Shown here: piece after piece, positions 8,166 to 16,188 of the stretch
Layout of the letters: each line of letters begins with the position of its first letter
Numbering within the stretch: position 1 is the first letter of the stretch
Program-made: the position numbers and the translations under genes
The notes under the pieces: generated by a model
The model's database searches: none
Seen by the model: the letters and a program-made list of their open reading frames with translations, nothing else
Told to the model about the DNA's origin: nothing
Assembly: GCA_016702415.1 (NCBI GenBank)
Contig: JADJEA010000005.1
Span: 1 to 16,710 of the forward strand
DNA from: Nostocoides sp.
Lineage (GTDB): Bacteria; Actinomycetota; Actinomycetes; Actinomycetales; Dermatophilaceae
DNA: 16,710 bases
Reading direction: 5' to 3'

Positions 8166-9091
8166 CGGACCGGCCGTCCGGCGAAGGCACGGAGCGCGCA
8201 CCCGGATGCGCTGTGGGCCGGGCGACCAACCCGAGAGGGGCGAGCACTTCGTCGGCCAGCCGGTCGAGGCGGTCGGCATACTCGGTGCCGGAGCCGAAAT
8301 GGCCGTCGTTGACGGCGAACACGCCGAAGTTCAACTCGGCATACTGCCCGATCTGGTCGACCAGGGCCGCCGACCCCCCGGCGACGACGCCCCGCCCGCC
8401 GGCGCGCCGCCGCCACGTCGCACACTCCTCGGGATCGTCGGAGTGGACGATGACCGCCTGAACCGAGGTGCCGTATGCCGAGGGGTCCCGCCCCTCGGCA
8501 ACGCAGGCCGCGTGGAACTCCTCGAGCCGGGTCGCGGCGGCGGCGGGGTCGGCCCAGGTGTTCCAGCCGTCGGCCCAGCGGGCGGTCAGGCGGAGCATCC
8601 GCGGCCCCGACGTGCCGACGACGAGCGGCAGGGAACCGATCGGCTTGGGCGACAAGGGCGCCGACATGAGCGTGAGGTGCTCGCCCGCGAAATCGACGCG
8701 CTCCTCGGTGCGCAGCCGGGAGATGATCTCGATCGCCTCCGCGAATCGGTCGACCCGGACCTTCGCGGACCCCAGGTCCAGTCCGTATGCCGCGTGCTCG
8801 TTGACCTGCCATCCCGCCCCGAGCCCGAGGACCGCTCGCCCACCCGAGAGGTGGTCGACCTCGACCGCGCGCTTGAGCAGGAGCACGGGGTGATGCCAGG
8901 TCGTGGGGGAGACCATCGAGACGAGATCGAGGTCCGGGACCAGCGCCCCGACACCGGCCCAACGTCGTCCAGCACTCGTGCAACTCCCCGTCGTCCGGTG
9001 CGTCGTCGAAGCCGCGATCTCGAGCCCAGCGTGCGTGCGCGAGCGTCTCCGGCCACGGACGGGCCGGGCTGGCCCACAGGGCGAACTCCAT
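8155..9091 (-). CDS. LLM class flavin (probably F420) dependent oxidoreductase
   Basis: A luciferase-like monooxygenase family enzyme of the cytoplasm. It begins MEFALWASPARPWPETLAHA and continues VSMVSPTTWHHPVLLLKRAV, VDHLSGGRAVLGLGAGWQVN, EHAAYGLDLGSAKVRVDRF, LSPKPIGSLPLVVGTSGPR and WADGWNTWADPAAAATRLEE, typical of F420-dependent members in actinobacteria. ATG 9091 opens the conserved N-terminus and the stop is TGA 8157-8155. A frame change is needed near 8960. Just before it, RGFDDAPDDGELHECWTT appears to lack the usual residues between RGFD and the PDDGEL segment, including the expected ADHF-type motif, so a short internal deletion is likely. The cofactor assignment is inference from family resemblance. 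The substrate is unknown. Confidence 0.83.
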
Positions 9092-9170
9092 GGCCGGACC
9101 CTATGCCCGGACGCCCCTTGCCCGGACGCGCTGCCCGGACGCCGCTGCCCGGACGCCTCTACCGGGACGT
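9091..9170 (+). repeat. Minisatellite of TGCCCGGACGC units
   Basis: Units of 13-15 bp start at 9104, 9119, 9132 and 9146 with an identical TGCCCGGACGC core. Degenerate copies stand at both ends (TGGCCGGACCC at 9091 and TACCGGGACG at 9160). The array fills the 5' region immediately upstream of the oxidoreductase start, between it and the divergent ogt gene, so it probably lies in a control region. Confidence 0.8.
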
Positions 9171-9248
9171 GAAGCCGGCAACTCCGCGCCGAACCCTTCA
9201 GCGCGCCGAGCGATCTCACCATTCCGGTCCGAGTTGCGTCCTTTTGAT

Positions 9249-9616
9249 ATGACTGCGCTCGTGGCCGGCACTGTCCATACCGTCATCACCTCGCCCGTCG
9301 GCGCGCTCACCCTCGTCGCCGCGGACGCGGACGAGGCCGCCCTGACGGGGATCTACTTCGCGATCCACCGCCGCCGCGACCCGCTGCCGGACATGGGGAG
9401 CCCTGTGCGCGGGCACCCGATTCTCGTGGCGGCGGAAACCCAACTCGGGGAGTACTTCCGCCGGGTGGCTCGAACCCGATCAGCATCGTCGTCCCCTGCC
9501 ACCGGGTCGTCGGCGCGGACGGCTCCCTCACCGGCTATGCCGGCGGGTTGGACCGAAAGCGCTACCTTCTCGAACTCGAGCGGCCCCCGGCGCAGGAGGA
9601 CGGCCGGTTGTTCTGA
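9249..9616 (+). CDS. ogt: Methylated-DNA--protein-cysteine methyltransferase, internally shortened
   Basis: This family removes alkyl groups from O6-alkylguanine by transfer to its own Cys. The 5' frame gives MTALVAGTVHTVITSPVGAL, TLVAADADEAALTGIYF and AAETQLGEYF, a normal N-terminal domain. A different frame then gives NPISIVVPCHRVVGADGSL, TGYAGGLDRKRYLLELE and a stop at TGA 9614-9616. The active site PCHRV is at 9494-9508, Cys codon 9497-9499. Only about 122 residues are encoded, against about 165-175 usual for the family. The missing part, at about 9465-9475, is the winged-helix DNA-binding region and the stretch up to GLANGRNP. The copy is either a real inactive deletion or an assembly error. 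No Shine-Dalgarno is seen before ATG 9249. It converges on the fusion gene with a 27-nt gap. Confidence 0.85.
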
Positions 9617-9643
9617 GGGACGGGCCGCAGGCCGGTGCTGGCC

Positions 9644-12131
9644 TCAGGCGAGATCGGCGAGGGAATGCTCGAGTGCCTCCAGCAGGACATCGATCTCGGG
9701 GGAGCCGACAACCAGCGGCGGCGCGAGCCGGATCGTCCGCCCATGGGTGTCCTTGGCCAGCACCCCGCGGGCCAGGAGCCGTTCGCACAAGCCGCGACCG
9801 GTGCCCAGGGCCGGATCGAGGTCGATGCCCGCCCACAGCCCTCGGATACGGACGTCGTCGACCCCCCGACCGCGGAGCCGGTCGAGGCCGGTCGCAAGTT
9901 GGGCGCCTCGTGCCTGCGCGGCAGACTGGAACTCACCGGTCGCCAGCATTGCCACAACCTCCTGGCCGATCGCGCAGGCCAACGGGTTGCCGCCGAAGGT
10001 CGACCCGTGGGTTCCCGGGGTGATGACGTCGAGCACGTCGGCGTCTGCCACAACCGCGGACAGGGGCACGATGCCGCCACCCAGCGCCTTCCCGAGGATG
10101 TAGACGTCGGGGACGACCCCTTCGTGATCGCACGCGAACGTCTCCCCGCTGCGCGCGAGACCCGACTGGATTTCGTCGGCCAGCATCAGCACGCCGGCCG
10201 CCGTGCACGCCTCCCGTACCTCCCGCAGATACCCGGGCGGCGGTATGACGACCCCACCCTCGCCCTGGATCGGCTCCAGGAGCACCGCGACGACGTCCTC
10301 GTCGGAAAGAGCCTCCCGCAGGGCGGCGGCATCGCCATAGGGCACGGCCACGAAGCCGGGGGTGAACGGGCCGAACTCGTCGCGGGCGACCTTGTCGTCG
10401 GAGAAGCTGACGATCGTCGTCGTCCGGCCGTGGAAATTGCCCTCCATGACGATGATGACCGCGCCCCTCCGGGACCCCTTGCGCCGATAGCCCCACTTCC
10501 GGGCGACCTTGAGCGCGGTTTCGACAGCCTCGGCACCGGTGTTCATCGGCAGGCACATCTCCTTGCCCGCCAGCGTGCACAGGTCCCGGGCAAACGGCCC
10601 GAGCTGGTCGTTGTGGAACGCCCGGCTGGTCAGCGTCAGCCGCGCGAGCTGGGCGTGAGCGCGGGCGAGCAGGCGCGGGTGGCCGTGCCCGAAGTTGAGG
10701 GCGGAGTATCCGGCGAGACAGTCGAGATAGCGCCGGCCCTCGACATCGGTGACCCAGGGCCCCGCTCCGGAGGTCAGAACGACCGGCAGCGGGTGGTAGT
10801 TGTGCGCCGACCATTCCTCGACGAGCTCGGGTGCGCGGACGTGCTGGCCGGGTGCGGGCCGGACGGGAGCGGCATACGGCGTCCTTCCTGGGGTGGGGCG
10901 CCCACACGCTTCCCGGAGGGTCACTCCCCAACGCACGATCGTCTCGGCGAGCGCGTCGGTGAACGCGGTGACCTGCTCCAGATCCACCCATTCGTCCACG
11001 CTGTGCAGCCCGCCCCCGGCCGGCCCGCACACGAGGGTGGGTATGCCGCGTGCCTCCCACAGGGCCGCCTCCATCCAGTAGGGCGCGTCGAAGCGGCCCT
11101 CGACCGACCACCCCCGGGAGGACAACGCTGCCTCCAACCGGGCGGCGAAGGCCGCCGCGGGGCCGCCTGGGTCCAGTTGCCAGGATGGTCGGGTCATCCG
11201 GAGGGTATGCCGCGCACTCACCGTCGCATCGGCCGTCGTCATCGCCGCGAGGATCTCGGTCACCTCGGCGTCGAGAACATCCTCCGGCTCGCCGGGCACC
11301 ATCCGGCGCTCGACGGTCGCGCTGGCAGCGTCGGGAATGCTGAAAGGGGCCCGGCCACCCGAGACGACGCTGACCAGCAACTCGCCGCCGCTGGCGCGTA
11401 CGGCCTCCGCCCGTTCCTCCACCGCCATGACGAAGCGGGCGAGGTGGGTCACGGCATTGACACCCTCGTGGGGGAGTGAGGTGTGGCTGGCCCGGCCGCT
11501 GAACGCGACGTCGGCCACGGCATACCCCCGAAGGGAGGTGCAGCGGCGTAGCCAGGTCGGTTCGGCGACCAGGCACAGCTGCGGTCGTATGCCGAGTCCC
11601 CCTCACGTGGTCCCCCGCATCCACACCCAGCTCGCACCCTCCTGCGGCCGGTCTCCCCAGCGCGTCGAGAACCGCCTCGCACCCGAGGCTCCGGTCCTCT
11701 TCGTCGGCGACGAGCGCCAGCACGACCGGGGCACCAGCGGACGCGGCGCGCTGGGCGGCGACGACGATCGCCGCCACGCCCCCGAGCATGTCGCACGCAC
11801 CGCGACCGGTCATCCGGGTGCCGTCGATGACGGGGTCGAAGGGGTGTGGCATCCCTTCGACCCCGACCGTGTCGAGGTGGCCGGTGAGGACGATGGCCGG
11901 CCGGTCCCCGGGCAGCTGGACCTGCCACGCAAGGAGGCTGGGCCGGCCCGTCACACCACGCGCCTCCACGACCACCGTCCGCCACCCGCAGCCGTCGAGG
12001 CGGCGACGCAAGGCATCGACGATCACGCGTTCGCCCGCCGCACCCGGAACCAGCCCCGGGTTCACGGAATCGATCCGGATGAGATCGGCGAGGAGGGCTG
12101 ACGGTTCGTCGCGGATCTTGGCGGGACTCAT
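9644..12131 (-). CDS. M20 peptidase/deacetylase fused to ornithine-type aminotransferase
   Basis: One reading unit of about 829 residues joins two enzymes. Residues 1 to about 400 are an M20 (ArgE/DapE) metallohydrolase with HLDTVGVEGM, GRGACDMLGG, ADEEDRSLG, CLVAEPTW, FSGRASHTSLP and GGLHSVDEWV, that is, all expected metal and catalytic positions. After a linker of about 30 residues (about 10930-10837), a full class III aminotransferase follows: SAHNYHPLPVVL, YLDCLAGYSALNFGHGHP, MNTGAEAVETALKVARKWGY, LLEPIQGEGGV, LADEIQSGLARSGETF and the PLP lysine in ILGKALGGG (Lys codon 10088-10090), closest to ornithine aminotransferase (RocD). The last 624 residues, including the junction, are uninterrupted. 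A single frame change lies near 11590-11640 inside the M20 part. ATG 12131 lies 3 nt after the stop of the upstream lipoprotein, suggesting coupling. Natural substrates are likely N-acylornithine and ornithine. Confidence 0.85.
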
Positions 12132-12134
12132 CCG

Positions 12135-12745
12135 TCAGGCGTGGGTGAGCTTCTCGACGGCGAACTTCTTGCCGGTCCACTTCAGGAGCATGAGCCAGGC
12201 CACTGGTGCGTCGACCTGAGAGCCGACCGTGGTTCCGTCCTTGGAGAGAAGGTCGGCCTTATTCTGGGTCCCCTCGACGCGCACGAGAGCCAGGTCCCCA
12301 CCACCTTTGTGCGGGTTGCCGACGTCATGGTGAACGGCGAGGCGGAATAGCGCCGGTCCAGCTTGTCGAGGATCGTCGCCATGTCCTCGAACTTGGTGCA
12401 CTGCTCACACGCCTTGGAGCTCACGGACTTGACGGAGCCGGCGTGCGGGGTGGTCCAGGCATAGTCGACCACCTCCCAGAAGTAGGCCGCGAACGCCTCG
12501 GTGCCAGCCTTGTTGTTCTTCTTGGCGGCGCTGGGGTACTTGGGCGCGGGTGCGTCGGTCGGGGACGGACTCGAACTCGACGAGGACGCCGACGCCGACG
12601 ATGACGGGGAGGCGCTCGCGCTCGTGGAGGCGCCCGTGGTCGCTCCGGAGGACGATGAGGTCGCCGTCGATGACGACGAGCATCCTGAACTGAGGAGGAG
12701 TCCGGCGAGCGTCAGGGTCGTGGTTGTACGGCGGGTGAGGGACAT
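12135..12745 (-). CDS. DUF6318-like lipoprotein
   Basis: The N-terminus MSLTRRTTTTLTLAGLLLSS leads to a lipobox with Cys at residue 22, so the protein is predicted to be membrane-anchored on the outside. Residues of about 23-68 are a low-complexity Ser/Thr/Ala/Pro linker that would span the wall. The globular part contains GTEAFAAYFWEVVDYAWTT and SSKACEQCTKFEDM, a pattern I associate with the actinobacterial DUF6318 family. A frame change near 12330-12345 restores the C-terminal half (GGGDLALVRVEGTQNKADLL, then PVAWLMLLKWTGKKFAVEKL) and the stop TGA 12137-12135. The function is unknown. It is followed after 3 nt by the M20-aminotransferase fusion, so both are probably on one transcript. Confidence 0.75.
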
Positions 12746-12789
12746 GTGGGATTCCTTGGGTGAAGCGGGTGTGCGAGGGACATCAGCGC

Positions 12790-12824
12790 TGATGCCCGCA
12801 CCCCGACATCGGGCGCGGGCATCA
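12790..12824 (-). terminator. Inverted repeat after beta-helix gene B
   Basis: TGATGCCCGC (12790-12799) pairs perfectly with GCGGGCATCA (12815-12824), and the loop itself contains CCCGA/TCGGG. It lies about 35 nt beyond the stop of beta-helix gene B and before the lipoprotein start. There is no T-tract, so termination is plausible but not certain. Confidence 0.55.
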
Positions 12825-12860
12825 CCGGATCGATTTGGACGTGCTGGGTCAGCCGAGTGC

Positions 12861-14403
12861 TCAGGCCTGGGTCAGCACCGGGACCGCGAAGATCGACGTG
12901 TTGCCCGATCCGTCAGTGGCCGTGACCGTGATCGGCTTGTTGGCCGGCTGGCCAGTCGGGGCGCTCCAGGCACCACTGGCGTTGGCGGTGACGGTCGTGA
13001 GGTAGGTCTTGCCCATCTTGCCGGTCTTGTTGGCCGCGACGAACACCTCGATGGTGCAGTTGGCGCACGCCGTGCCCGAGACCGTGCCCCCCGTGCCCGC
13101 GACGATCGTCGGAGGCTGGATGTTGTCCTGGACCATCGTCGGGGAGGACAGCCACACGAACTGGATCCCGGTGCCGGAGTAGGTGCTGTTCTGGGTGATC
13201 GTGTTGCCGAAGGTGCGCTGCTCTGGTCCGGCGGGTAGGAACCGGTCGAGGAGATGCGGACCCCGACCGGATTGCCAGCGATGACATTCTGCTTGACGAG
13301 CATGCCGAACGACCCGCGCTGGATCTGAACCCCGGCGATCGCATTGCCACCGAGAACGCCGGAGGGGGTGACCCCGATCCAGTTGCCCTGAACCACGACC
13401 TTGTTGTGGCCCTTGTCGATGAGGATGCCGCCCTTCTTGTTGGACACGATGACGTTGCCCAGGGCGGAGTTGTCGTGCGGCAAACCCTCGGTGACGGCCG
13501 CGTCGGTGCACCCGCCGGGGTTCGGCCGGGCGGGGTCCCCGCAGAACTTGGGGCCCTCGAAGCGAATACCCCACAGGGAGTTGCCGGAGTAGGTCGTCAC
13601 GCTCCCGTCGGGAGCCGTCCCGATCCGGTTGCCGACGACGACGTTGAGGTTGGTGTTGCGGCCGTGCGAGACCTCGATGCCGGAGCCCCAGTTGCCGGAG
13701 AGGACGTTGCCCTCGTTCGTGCCGCTGCCGCCGACCTCGTTGCCATAGGTGTAGTTGATGTCTGACGCCCTGCGAGCCGTTGGGTCGAGCCGCGGTCCCG
13801 GCCGGTCAGCCCAATGATGTCGAAGGTGCCCGCGGCGTTGGTGCAGATGTAGTTGCCGACAAGCGTGTTGTTGTCGGCGGGGTCACCGGTGAGGCTGATC
13901 TGCTTCCAGAAGTTGTAGATCGCCAAGCCGCGGATGGTGTTGTTGGGCGTGGTGATGCTCAACCCGTCGAACGTGCCCGGACCCTTGCCCTTGAGCTCCA
14001 CCTTGATCTGCGCGTTGCTCACCAGTGGGTCGGTGTTGGCGCTCGCGCCCGGCTCGGTGTAGCCGTCGATGGTGATGCCGGCGGGGTTCGTCAAACCGGG
14101 CAGCTTGGTCGCCGGGGCGATGGTCTGCACACCCGTTCCGGGAATATTGAAGGTGATGACCGCGGCTCCGGAGGCGGCATTGGCCTCCATCAGGGCGGCC
14201 CGCAGGGTGCAGGCGCCGGTGGAGGTGGCGCAAGTCCCGTCGATTTTGACGTCTGGGGCATCGAGGATCGAGTTGACGGCGAAGGGGGAGGCCGCGGAGG
14301 CCGCGGGGGCCAGGGCCGCGCCCGCGGCGACCAGGACACCCCCAACCGCCAGGCTGAGGCTGGTGTGCGCGCGCGGGCGCGCACGAGGGACGTTGCCGAA
14401 CAT
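12861..14403 (-). CDS. Secreted CSLREA-type right-handed parallel beta-helix protein (paralogue B)
   Basis: Close in design to paralogue A. ATG 14403 follows GGAG with 8-nt spacing (GGAGATTTTCATG). The signal peptide is LAVGGVLVAAGAALAPAAS. FAVNSILDAPD and CTLRAALMEAN give the CSLREA motif, then coils such as GLSITTPNNTIRGLAIYNFW and GNVIVSNKKGGILIDKGHN. The Cys loop is FCGDPARPNPGGCTDA. The C-terminal Ig-like domain carries CANCTIEVFVAANKTGKMG and ends NTSIFAVPVLTQA at TGA 12863-12861. Frame changes are needed near 13770-13800 and near 13230. Compared with A and C, the coil block of about 50-55 residues between CTNAAGTFD and IIGLTG is absent, and the junction reads through in frame. The protein is predicted extracellular and has no anchor. 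The ligand is unknown. Confidence 0.85.
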
Positions 14404-14478
14404 GAAAATCTCCAGATCGTATGCCGAGACCCCCCCGATCGGGGCCGCGCCCGAGGGTACCTCACCAATATCGGAACG

Positions 14479-14508
14479 GGGCCCGGTGAGATCGTTCTCA
14501 CCGGGCCC
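14479..14508 (-). terminator. Perfect 13-bp hairpin between beta-helix genes C and B
   Basis: GGGCCCGGTGAGA (14479-14491) and its exact reverse complement (14496-14508) flank the 4-nt loop TCGT. It sits about 50 nt beyond the stop of gene C and about 75 nt before the start of gene B. This suggests that C ends here and B has its own promoter. No T-tract follows on the minus strand. Confidence 0.7.
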
Positions 14509-14555
14509 ACTCCTGTATGCCGAGCCCCACCGCTGCCCTCCGCCAGGGTCGTTGC

Positions 14556-15978
14556 TCAAGTCTTGAGCGCCACCGGAACCTGGAAGGGCGAGGTGTTTCC
14601 CTGCCTTGCCGGTCGAGGTCGCGGTGATCGGGCTTCCTGAGGCGACACTGAGCTTCACGGAGAAGGCCCCGAGGGAGTTGGCCGTCACGGTCGTGACGTA
14701 GGTCTTGCCCGTCTTGGCGGTCTTGTTCTCGCCGAGGAAGATCTCGACCGTGCACCGCGCACGTCGTGCCCTTTGGCGACCCCCTTGCCCGCCGCAGGAG
14801 TCGGACTCGGCGCCGCCATCGCGTTCTGGACCATGGACGGGCTGCTCTTCCAGACGAACTGGATGCCCGTGTTGTCGAAGGTCGGAGTTGCGCGATGGTG
14901 TTTGCCATAGGTGCGCTGCTCGTCACCCGGCGGGTATCCGCCGGTCGAGGCGATCTGGACGCCGACGGGTTGTGCGCGATGACATTGCCGGTGACCTTCC
15001 TGCCATAGGAACCGCGCTGGATCTGACCCCCGCAACGAGATTGCCGCCGTCCGCACCCGACTTGGTGGTGCCGGATTCAGTTGCCCGACAAGGTGACATT
15101 GCCATGCCCTTTGTCGATGAGGACCTTTAACCTCGCCATTCGACACGATGACGTTGTTCCGTAGTTGATGTCGACGCCCTGGCTACCATTGCGCAGAGCC
15201 CGCGTGCCGGAGGGGTCGAGCCCGACCAGGTTGTTCTGGATGACGTTGTAGCTCGTCGGCTCGTAGGACAGCGTGATCCCGCGGTTACCGCACCCGGAGA
15301 CGACATTGCGATCGGCCGCGGCCGGGGTGCCGATGACATTGCTGCTGGCCCCCTTCTGCAGGAGGATGCCGATCTGGTTGCCACTGACCGGTGAACCGAT
15401 GGTGCCCGTCGCATTGGTGCAGACGTAGGTCCCGATGACCTTGTTGTTGTCGGCGTTCAAGCCGGTGAACGAGAGCTGATTGATGAAGTTGTAGATCGCG
15501 ATGCCCCGCACGACATTGGCCTTGGTCGAGAAGACCAGTCCATCGAAGGACGTGGCGCCCTTGCCCTTGACCTCGATCTTGATCTGGGCATTGCTGACCA
15601 GCGACGACGTGTTGGGGGTCGCGCCCGGCTGTGAGTAGCCGTCGATCGTCACCCCGCCCGGGGCGGCCACGTTGTAGCCGGCTGGCGATATTGATCGTCT
15701 GAACACCACTGCCGGGGATATTGAAGTTGATCGCGACCGGCTGCGAGGTCCAATTCGCCTCCATGATGGCGGCGCGCAGGGTGCACACATTCGCCGCGGT
15801 CTTGCACTGGCCGTTCTTGCCCGAGTCGGGCGCGTCGGCGGTGGAGTTCACCGTGAAGGTGACGCCGGCGGCGGCCTGGGCCGCCACGCCGCCGGTCGCC
15901 AGACTCAGTCCGGCCGCTGCGACCGGGATCGATCCGATCGTCAGGACCCGGCGCAAGCGTGATGGGTTCGGTTGACAT
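14556..15978 (-). CDS. Secreted CSLREA-type right-handed parallel beta-helix protein (paralogue C), heavily frameshifted
   Basis: The third paralogue. ATG 15978 with GGAG about 10 nt upstream gives MSPNPSRLRRVLTIGSIPVA if one A is removed near 15972. The signal peptide, FTVNSTADAPDSGKNGQCKT and CTLRAAIMEAN follow, then coils including NVVRGIAIYNFINQLSFTG and IGTPAAADRNVVSGCGNRG. The C-terminal part is broken into several frames but contains GIQFVWKSSPSMVQN, a disrupted CAxCTVEIFL and TVTANSLGAFSVKL. It ends NTSPFQVPVALKT at TGA 14558-14556. Compared with A, about 97 residues between GVDINYG and NNVIVSN are missing, including the two-Cys loop. At least six frame changes are needed, so the exact sequence is unreliable. 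Tandem with B and probably a duplicate of it. Confidence 0.8.
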
Positions 15979-16188
15979 TCGGCAGTACTCCGCTCGGTAT
16001 GGTGCTGTCATTACGCTTGAAACCCCTGCGACCCGCGGGAGGGCAGGAGGGGCTGATATCCCCGCGAAGGACGCTACCACGCATCGCTGACGGGTAGACC
16101 CATATGCTCCGTCGCGCGGGCCGGGCCATGGCACCTGGTGGGTCCGCCTGGCGGGCGGGCGGGGAGGGCTCGGCATACCCTGGGCGCC

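Larger units (their letters stand above)
369..16178. repeat. Dispersed GTATGCC/GGCATAC heptamer, 24 sites
   Basis: GTATGCC starts at 369, 927, 1220, 1848, 2642, 6634, 8473, 8785, 11041, 11205, 11587, 14419 and 14515. GGCATAC starts at 1301, 2287, 3381, 5630, 6771, 7985, 8275, 8338, 10871, 11519 and 16172. Sites occur in genes on both strands, in different frames, and between genes. The 3' side is most often G (GTATGCCG). Coordinates were read by eye; a few further sites have only the 6-mer GTATGC. Confidence 0.8.

Noticed and set aside
9635..11479. A 614-residue open frame on the plus strand
   Set aside because: It is the antisense shadow of the aminotransferase fusion; its composition is typical of high-GC mirror frames and the minus strand has clear enzyme motifs.
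12540..12680. Simple-sequence repeat as a functional DNA element
   Set aside because: It encodes the Ser/Thr/Ala linker that is common in actinobacterial lipoproteins.
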